A stretch of DNA of 12,042 nt, taken from positions 1-12,042 of the forward strand of contig DAAV01000120.1 in assembly GCA_001701295.1 (NCBI GenBank). The letters are read 5' to 3'. Position numbers and translations under genes: made by a program. The notes below the pieces were generated by a model that worked only from the letters and a program-made list of their open reading frames with translations, did not search any database and had not been told where the DNA came from. This document shows, one piece after another, positions 6,630 to 12,042 of this stretch; positions within the stretch are counted from its first letter, which is position 1, and every line of letters begins with the position of its first letter. The stretch is from Bacteroidales bacterium H10 (GTDB lineage: Bacteria > Bacteroidota > Bacteroidia > Bacteroidales > Muribaculaceae).

Positions 6630-7412
6630 TTAGAATGGTTGTACTCTTATTCCTGCGGCCGCTATGCGCGCGGCGATGCGCTCAAGTTCAGGCCGTTCGA
6701 TCTTGATCAGCTTTTCCTCGGGAGTAGAACGGTCTATGCTGTAGATCATCACTTCGAGAGGACGGATATCCTTATAGGCGCTGATGAGCGCGTCGATCTC
6801 GGCTTCGGTGGTGTTGTCGACCGGCTGCCCGTCATGTTCGCCGCGCAGCAACATGGTCTGGATTATGCCCTGGCCTTCGAACTGCTTCAGCGACTCGACC
6901 ACACGGCTGACAGTGAATTCGGGAGAATTGGGCCTGTCGATGAGACGCATGGTGTCTTCTATGGCGGAATCGAGCTTCAGGATATTGTTATCCACGCGGC
7001 GCAACGCTTCTGCTACATCCCTGTCGAAAATCCGGGTCGAATTTGAAAGTACCGATATTTTAGCGGCAGGATAGTAGCGGTCGCGTATTCGGATCACCTC
7101 GTCGACTATTTCCGGAAACTCGGGATGAAGTGTCGGTTCGCCATTGCCGGAGAAAGTTATTACATCGAGCGAATCACCGGCCGCGCTCATTTCCGAGAGT
7201 TTCTTCTCAAGATCCTCAGCCACTTTCTCTTTGGAGGGCAGTCCGGATTTTCCGGCGCCCTGGGCGTTGAATCCTGCCTCGCAATACAGACAGTCGAAAG
7301 AGCATATCTTGCCGTCGGACGGCATGAGATTGACACCGAGCGACACTCCGAGGCGCCGTGAGTGGATCGGTCCGAATATCGTGGAGTGGAAAAGTATGGT
7401 CTGATCTTTCAT
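6630..7412 (-). CDS. Radical SAM protein, COG0731/TYW1-like group, function unknown
   Basis: A 260-residue radical SAM enzyme. The iron-sulfur cluster motif is Cys37-x3-Cys41-x2-Cys44 (KICSFDCLYC), and the glycine-rich SAM-binding element SGNGEPTLHP is at 88-97. The start FGPIHSRRLGVSLGVNLMP is characteristic of the COG0731 group, which includes the wyosine-forming enzyme TYW1. Bacteria do not make wyosine, and I know of no established role for the bacterial members. No extra flavodoxin domain or C-terminal cluster-binding cysteines are visible, so it is a minimal core enzyme. The C-terminal part (ALISAYKDIRPLEVMIYSID onward) completes the barrel. The ATG at 7412 is 12 bases after the mutS stop in an A/T-rich junction. 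The adjacent S66 gene starts 10 bases later, so the three are probably on one mRNA. Substrate unknown. Confidence 0.85.
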   Translation of the reverse strand: MKDQTILFHSTIFGPIHSRRLGVSLGVNLMPSDGKICSFDCLYCEAGFNAQGAGKSGLPSKEKVAEDLEKKLSEMSAAGDSLDVITFSGNGEPTLHPEFPEIVDEVIRIRDRYYPAAKISVLSNSTRIFDRDVAEALRRVDNNILKLDSAIEDTMRLIDRPNSPEFTVSRVVESLKQFEGQGIIQTMLLRGEHDGQPVDNTTEAEIDALISAYKDIRPLEVMIYSIDRSTPEEKLIKIERPELERIAARIAAAGIRVQPF

Positions 7413-7424
7413 ATTTTTTTATTA

Positions 7425-10046
7425 TCAATTTTTGCCTGTGAGCAGAGACTGGAGGTCGTGGAGGACAGTCAGCGACTGCAGCGGCGTAAGGTTGTCGATA
7501 TTGAGATTGAGGAGCCTGTCGCGGATTTGTGACAGAAGGGGATCGTCAAGCTGGAAGAGAGAAAGCTGATAGCCTTCGCGTGCTTTCCCGAGTCCTGTCA
7601 GATCGGGCTTGCGTGTCTCGGTCTCGGGCGATGCCGAGGAAGATTCGAGATGGGCAAGCACCTGATCGGCGCGGCGTACGATAGAAGGCGGCATACCGGC
7701 GAGTCTCGCCACATGGATACCGAAACTATGGGCGGATCCGCCGCGTTCGAGTTTGCGCATGAAGACGACCTTGCCGTTGATCTCGCGGACAGAGACATTA
7801 TAGTTCTCTATGCGCCTGAAGGTGGATTCCATCTCGTTGAGCTCGTGGTAATGGGTGGCGAAAAGCGTCTTGGGATGTGCGTCGGGATTCTCATGTATGT
7901 GCTCGACTATGGCCCAGGCGATCGATATGCCGTCGTAGGTGGATGTGCCGCGGCCGAGTTCGTCGAACAGAATCAGCGAACGGCGGCTCATATTGTTCAG
8001 AATGGAGGCTGCCTCGTTCATCTCGATCATGAATGTCGATTCGCCCGACGATATGTTGTCGGATGCGCCGACACGGGTGAATATCTTGTCGACATAGCCG
8101 ATCTCCGCGCTTTCAGCCGGTACGAAAGATCCGATCTGGGCCATCAGCGTGATCAGTGCCGTCTGTCGCAGAAGCGCCGATTTACCCGACATGTTCGGTC
8201 CGGTGATCATCATGATCTGGGTCTTGTCGGAGTCGAGGGTGAGGGAGTTGGATATGTAGGGTTCGCCTGCGGGCAGGCGACGTTCTATGACGGGATGCCG
8301 CCCCTCGCGGATGCTTATGCGCATCGAGTCGTTGACCACCGGGCGTACGTATCCGTATGAATCGGCGGCTTTAGCCAGGGCGAACAGGCAGTCCGTATAT
8401 TCCGCCGAGGCCGCATGCGACTGCATGTCCGGAATCAGACGCGCGAGTCCGTCGACAAGCTGCGAGAAAATACGGGCCTCGATAGCCGATATTTTCTCCT
8501 CCGCACCCATTATCTTTTCCTCATATTCCTTGAGCTCTGGTGTGATGTACCGTTCGGCGCTTACGAGCGTCTGTTTGCGTATCCATTCGGCGGGAACCTT
8601 GTCCTTGTGGGTGTTGCGGACTTCTATATAATAACCGAATACATTATTGAATCCTATTTTCAGCGACGGTATTCCGGTCTTTTCCGATTCGCGCGCCTGA
8701 ATGTCGGCAAGCGCCTGTTTTCCGCCGGTGTGCAACTGGCGCAGTTCGTCGAGTTCGTCGTCCACACCCGGAGCGATGGCCATGCCTCGCCCGAGCACCG
8801 ACGGCGCATCCTTGCACAATGTGGCTTCGAGAGTGTTGATGACGGGAGTACAGTCGGCCATCTTGCCGGCGAGATCCTGCAACGCCTCCGAACCGGATTC
8901 CGCAAGAGTGCGGCGCAATGAAGATGAGGCCGCCAGCGAGTTGCCCAGAGCCACGCATTCGCGGGGCGATATGCGCCGCGCCCCGACCTTTGTCACAAGC
9001 CGTTGGAGATCGCCTACACGCTGGAGCGCATCGCCTGCGTGGCAGCGGGTGTCGGGATCGCGGAAGAAGTATTCCACAATATCGTGGCGGCGTGATATCT
9101 CCTCAAGATCGAGCAGCGGGAAGAGAATCCAATGCCGCAAACGTCGCGCTCCCATGGGTGTGGCCGTCAGATTGAGCACGTCATAAAGAGACATGCCGTC
9201 GGCGGCGAGAGAATCGATGAGTTCGAGATTGCGTACCGTGAACCGGTCGAGCGCCACGAATCTGTCCGAGTCGATGCGCCCGAGTGCCGTGATGTGGCCG
9301 AGATCAGTGTGATGCGTTATGTCGAGATAATGCAGCACGGCTCCGGCGGCTATCACCGCATCAGGCATCCGGTCCACACCGAATCCCTTGAGTCCTTTGG
9401 TGCCGAACTGCGAGGTGAGCCGTGATTCCGCGGCATCGGTCGTGAATATCCAGTCATCGAGGTCGAAGATGGCGCAACGGTGCGAGATATTGTCGTCGGT
9501 CCACTGTCTGAGACCCGACATGCGGAGCAGTTCCTTGGGCCTGATGTTGCCGATAAGCTTGTCGATATCTTTCGGCGCTCCCTGCGCGCACAGGAATTCT
9601 CCGGTCGAGATGTCGAGGAAGGCGACTCCCACAGATGACTTGTTGACATGTATGGCCGCAAGGTAGTTGTTCTCGCGTGCCGACAGGGAATTGTCGTTAA
9701 GGTTCACCCCCGGCGTGACCAGTTCGGTGATGATGCGTTTCACGAGTTTCTTGGTCAGTTTCGGGTCTTCGAGCTGTTCGCATATCGCCACCCGCTTGCC
9801 GGCCCGTACCAGCCGGGGCAGATAAGTGTCGAGGGCATGATGGGGAAAACCGGCGAGTTCCACATAAGCGGCTTTACCGTTTGCACGTCGCGTGAGGGTT
9901 GAGCCGAGTATCTCGGAGGCGGTTATGGCATCGTCGGCGAAAGTCTCGTAGAAGTCGCCGACACGGAAAAGAAGAATTGCGTCGGGATGTTTTTTCTTCA
10001 TCTCGACATATTGGGTCATGAGAGGGGTTTCAGCTATTTTTTTCAA
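7425..10046 (-). CDS. mutS: DNA mismatch repair protein MutS
   Basis: A full-length 873-residue MutS1. The N-terminal mismatch-reading domain has the Phe-x-Glu motif (GDFYE, F32 and E34). It is followed by the connector, lever and clamp regions. The ATPase domain carries Walker A GPNMSGKS at 616-623 and Walker B FDELGRGTST with Asp695-Glu696, then the TH(Y/F)HEL-type segment FATHYHEL. The C-terminal helix-turn-helix NIDNLTPLQSLTVL needed for dimerisation is present, so this is not MutS2. Role: recognises mispairs and small loops and recruits MutL. The reading frame opens with TTG at 10046-10044, 36 bases after the mgtE stop; an ATG at residue 10 (10019-10017) is the alternative. The TTG start restores the usual few residues before the PxMxQY-like segment, so I favour it modestly. 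Downstream stop to next ATG is 12 bases. Confidence 0.97.
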   Translation of the reverse strand: MKKIAETPLMTQYVEMKKKHPDAILLFRVGDFYETFADDAITASEILGSTLTRRANGKAAYVELAGFPHHALDTYLPRLVRAGKRVAICEQLEDPKLTKKLVKRIITELVTPGVNLNDNSLSARENNYLAAIHVNKSSVGVAFLDISTGEFLCAQGAPKDIDKLIGNIRPKELLRMSGLRQWTDDNISHRCAIFDLDDWIFTTDAAESRLTSQFGTKGLKGFGVDRMPDAVIAAGAVLHYLDITHHTDLGHITALGRIDSDRFVALDRFTVRNLELIDSLAADGMSLYDVLNLTATPMGARRLRHWILFPLLDLEEISRRHDIVEYFFRDPDTRCHAGDALQRVGDLQRLVTKVGARRISPRECVALGNSLAASSSLRRTLAESGSEALQDLAGKMADCTPVINTLEATLCKDAPSVLGRGMAIAPGVDDELDELRQLHTGGKQALADIQARESEKTGIPSLKIGFNNVFGYYIEVRNTHKDKVPAEWIRKQTLVSAERYITPELKEYEEKIMGAEEKISAIEARIFSQLVDGLARLIPDMQSHAASAEYTDCLFALAKAADSYGYVRPVVNDSMRISIREGRHPVIERRLPAGEPYISNSLTLDSDKTQIMMITGPNMSGKSALLRQTALITLMAQIGSFVPAESAEIGYVDKIFTRVGASDNISSGESTFMIEMNEAASILNNMSRRSLILFDELGRGTSTYDGISIAWAIVEHIHENPDAHPKTLFATHYHELNEMESTFRRIENYNVSVREINGKVVFMRKLERGGSAHSFGIHVARLAGMPPSIVRRADQVLAHLESSSASPETETRKPDLTGLGKAREGYQLSLFQLDDPLLSQIRDRLLNLNIDNLTPLQSLTVLHDLQSLLTGKN

Positions 10047-10082
10047 TTGCGGATTCTGAATGAGAAATAAAACAAACTGTTG

Positions 10083-11447
10083 TCAGGAAGGAAAGATACT
10101 CAGCATCCATATCGACATGCCGACGTAGATAAGCAATCCGACCACATCGTTGGTGATCTGTATGAAGGGACCTGTGGCGAGCGCCGGATTGACGTGTAGT
10201 TTCTCGAGAGTCAGAGGCACGAGCGTGCCGAAGACAGTGGCGAATATCACGACGGCGAACAGAGATACCGATACCGCCATGACAAGGGCATAGTCTCCCG
10301 GTTCGGTCAATGATATGTAGGCGAACACCACACCCGAGATCACGATGGCGTTGAGTATGGCGATGCGGACGCCGCGCCATATCTGGTGCCAGAAGTCAGA
10401 CAGCTCCAGACGTCCGTTGGCGAGACCCTGCACGACTATGGCCGATGCCTGCACGCCGACATTACCTCCTGTGCCGCCGATCAACGGTATGAAGAACGCG
10501 AGGGCGGTCACGGCGGCGAGCTGTGCCTCGAACCCTCCGAGAATCAGAGAATTGACTATGCCTCCGATTATGCCTATCAGCAGCCAGGGGAGGCGGGCTT
10601 TTGTCTGGGCGAATATAGAGTCGTCGGCATCGATGTCGGAGGAGATACCGGAAGCCAGCTGATAGTCTCTTTCCGACTGCTCGCGGACCTGGTCCATGAC
10701 GTCGTCGACGGTAATCTGTCCGACAAGCCGTCCGATGGAGTCGACCACCGGCATGGCCACAAGGTCGTATTTCTCGAAGTCGATGGCCACTTCCTCTATC
10801 GGCATGTCGGCCTTGACCGATACGGGATCCGTCTCCATGACATGCTTTATCTTCGATACCGAAGGATGCGTGATCATTTTCTTGAGCGGCAGGACGCCCT
10901 TGAGGCGGTTGTCGTCGTCGACCACATAGACATAATATATGTCGTCGAGATCTTCGGCCTGATGACGCATCTCGCGCAGACAGTCGGGCATCGAGAGATT
11001 CTCGTTGACAGAGATGAACTCCGTGCCCATGAGACCTCCGGCGGTGTCTTCGTCATATTGTAGCAGATCGACGATATCGCCGGCCTGCTCGACGTCCTCG
11101 ATGTTCTGGATGACCTCCTCACGGTCTTCCTCGTCAAGTTCCTGTATAAGGTCGACGGCATCGTCCGTGTCGAGAAGATCGATGAAATGTCCGATCTGGT
11201 CATTGTCCATGCCTTCGAGGAGTTTCTTGCGGTCCTCCTCGTCGAGTTCCATAAGGACATCGGCTTTCTTCTCCTTGTCAGGGATAAGATCGAAAACCCA
11301 TTCCGCCTGTCTCAGGTTGAGATCCTGGAAGAGTTCGGCGATATCGGCAGGGTGCATGTCGTCGATCTCGGCGATGATGTGTTCCCTGTCCTGGCTTTCG
11401 ATTCGGTCTATGATGCGTTCTATGTCTTCGTGGGTGAATTCTTTCAT
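10083..11447 (-). CDS. mgtE: Magnesium transporter MgtE
   Basis: A 454-residue MgtE-family Mg2+ channel/transporter, of usual length. The order of parts is standard: a very acidic helical N domain (residues about 5-135, rich in LDEEDR-like repeats), a pair of CBS domains (about 140-260), a connecting plug helix, and five transmembrane helices from about 287 on. The signature PLIGGTGGNVGVQ at 321-333 and the pore aspartate Asp434 in ITNDVVGLLIY are present. Known role: a homodimeric inner-membrane channel in which Mg2+ binding by the N and CBS domains closes the pore when cytosolic Mg2+ is high. The start ATG at 11447 follows the kinase stop by 25 bases, so there is no room for a Mg2+ riboswitch; control would be by protein gating or from an operon promoter upstream. 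mutS follows 36 bases after its stop, in the same frame. Confidence 0.96.
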   Translation of the reverse strand: MKEFTHEDIERIIDRIESQDREHIIAEIDDMHPADIAELFQDLNLRQAEWVFDLIPDKEKKADVLMELDEEDRKKLLEGMDNDQIGHFIDLLDTDDAVDLIQELDEEDREEVIQNIEDVEQAGDIVDLLQYDEDTAGGLMGTEFISVNENLSMPDCLREMRHQAEDLDDIYYVYVVDDDNRLKGVLPLKKMITHPSVSKIKHVMETDPVSVKADMPIEEVAIDFEKYDLVAMPVVDSIGRLVGQITVDDVMDQVREQSERDYQLASGISSDIDADDSIFAQTKARLPWLLIGIIGGIVNSLILGGFEAQLAAVTALAFFIPLIGGTGGNVGVQASAIVVQGLANGRLELSDFWHQIWRGVRIAILNAIVISGVVFAYISLTEPGDYALVMAVSVSLFAVVIFATVFGTLVPLTLEKLHVNPALATGPFIQITNDVVGLLIYVGMSIWMLSIFPS

Positions 11448-11472
11448 TCGTCAGCTGATGTGGAAAAAGCAA

Positions 11473-12042
11473 TCAATAATGGAACGACGATCCTCCGAGA
11501 AATTCCCTGAGCAGGGAAGTCGAGGGGACTTGTGTTTCCGGTATGGTCTTGAAATATTTCAGGAAGCGCAGCAGACGGTAGGCCGTGGTATATTCAGGCA
11601 CATTGTGCGGCACCGTCTCGAGCAGAGGAACGGCGTAAGGTTTCATGACTCCGATCTCGAAAAGCAGGGAGGAGTTGAAGGTGGCGTCGGCATTTTCCTG
11701 AAAGGGGAAGATCCATTTCTCCTCGCCGCGTCTCACGCTCGGCCAGCGGCGTATGGAATCTTCGGGGGAAGTGTGACGGTATTTGTTGTCGCGCACGATG
11801 CGCCGGAGCAATCTGTTGTCGGACGTGGAGATCCAGTTGTGATTGTCTATGCGCAGAGTGGTGAGCGCCGATACATACATTTTGAAGATCTGTTCCTGAG
11901 GTATGGCCGCTGTCAGTTCCGGGTTCAGTCCGTGTATTCCCTCGACTATCAGCACTTCGTCAGGAGCCAGTTTCAGCGGACGGGATTTCTCGACGCGGCG
12001 TCCCAGTTCGAAACTGTAGGTGGGAAGGTTTATTTCCTCTCC
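11473..12042 (-). CDS. Nucleoside (uridine-type) kinase, C-terminal part (cut by window edge)
   Basis: The open frame runs without a stop to the right edge, so the true start is outside; 189 codons are visible. Reading from the edge, the protein shows LPTYSFELGRR, then VLIVEGIHGLNPEL, the phosphoribulokinase/uridine kinase family segment with the conserved EG(I/P)H element after the substrate loop. The remaining residues (RIVRDNKYR, RRWPSVRRGEEKWIFPFQ, LLREFLGG) match the C-terminal half of the large nucleoside kinases common in Bacteroidota, which join an N-terminal TGS/threonyl-tRNA-synthetase-like region to a kinase domain. The Walker A motif and that N-terminal region would be upstream and cannot be checked here. 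Role by family: phosphorylates uridine or cytidine in salvage. A GTG at 11955 is internal, not the start. It is followed by mgtE after 25 bases. Confidence 0.88.
   Translation of the reverse strand, partial: GEEINLPTYSFELGRRVEKSRPLKLAPDEVLIVEGIHGLNPELTAAIPQEQIFKMYVSALTTLRIDNHNWISTSDNRLLRRIVRDNKYRHTSPEDSIRRWPSVRRGEEKWIFPFQENADATFNSSLLFEIGVMKPYAVPLLETVPHNVPEYTTAYRLLRFLKYFKTIPETQVPSTSLLREFLGGSSFHY

Noticed and set aside
7650..8360. Plus-strand open frame of 236 codons
   Set aside because: It lies wholly antisense to the conserved ATPase region of mutS. GC-rich coding sequence readily yields such antisense frames, and the peptide shows no recognisable domain.
10386..11063. Plus-strand open frame of 225 codons
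   Set aside because: Antisense to mgtE across its CBS and membrane regions; no domain pattern, and mgtE is certain.
11451..11458. Palindrome TCAGCTGA as an operator
   Set aside because: Eight bases is within chance expectation, and no second copy or promoter is nearby.
11448..11472. Magnesium riboswitch ahead of mgtE
   Set aside because: The gap is only 25 bases, far too short for an M-box aptamer.

Overview
The window looks like ordinary chromosome from a Bacteroidota bacterium, most likely order Bacteroidales and possibly Muribaculaceae; the family is an inference. The pointers are: a TAnnTTTG-type -7 promoter element ahead of gmd; starts without clear Shine-Dalgarno sequences; a PorZ-like type IX secretion protein; and the C-terminal part of a nucleoside kinase of a type typical of this phylum. 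All ten genes are on the minus strand, so transcription runs from the right edge to the left edge. Gaps are short, none exceeds 90 bases, and no RNA gene, IS element or CRISPR array was seen.

Right to left, the first block (about 12042 to 5133) is a tight housekeeping run: a 5'-truncated nucleoside (uridine-type) kinase, the magnesium channel/transporter MgtE, the mismatch-repair ATPase MutS, a radical SAM enzyme of the COG0731/TYW1-like group, a family S66 LD-carboxypeptidase, and a phosphoribosyltransferase whose ATG overlaps the peptidase stop codon. Gaps of 10 to 36 bases and one ATGA overlap suggest co-transcription. mutS and the S66 gene both appear to start with TTG.

After a 71-base gap with a weak promoter candidate comes a second block (5061 to 173): a large secreted beta-propeller protein resembling PorZ of the type IX secretion system, then two different membrane acyltransferases of the Acyl_transf_3 family. 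Sampled sequence lines here are less GC-rich than those in mutS. A small AT-rich hairpin spans the porZ-like stop codon just before the first acyltransferase.

At the left edge a well-formed Bacteroidota promoter precedes the first 28 codons of gmd (GDP-mannose 4,6-dehydratase), the first step to GDP-L-fucose. A PorZ-like protein, two envelope acyltransferases and gmd side by side suggest a cell-surface polysaccharide or LPS theme, but the sequence does not prove a functional link. I found no clear new system. The least explained items are the radical SAM enzyme, the phosphoribosyltransferase with an internal ten-A tract, and the PorZ-like/acyltransferase group.
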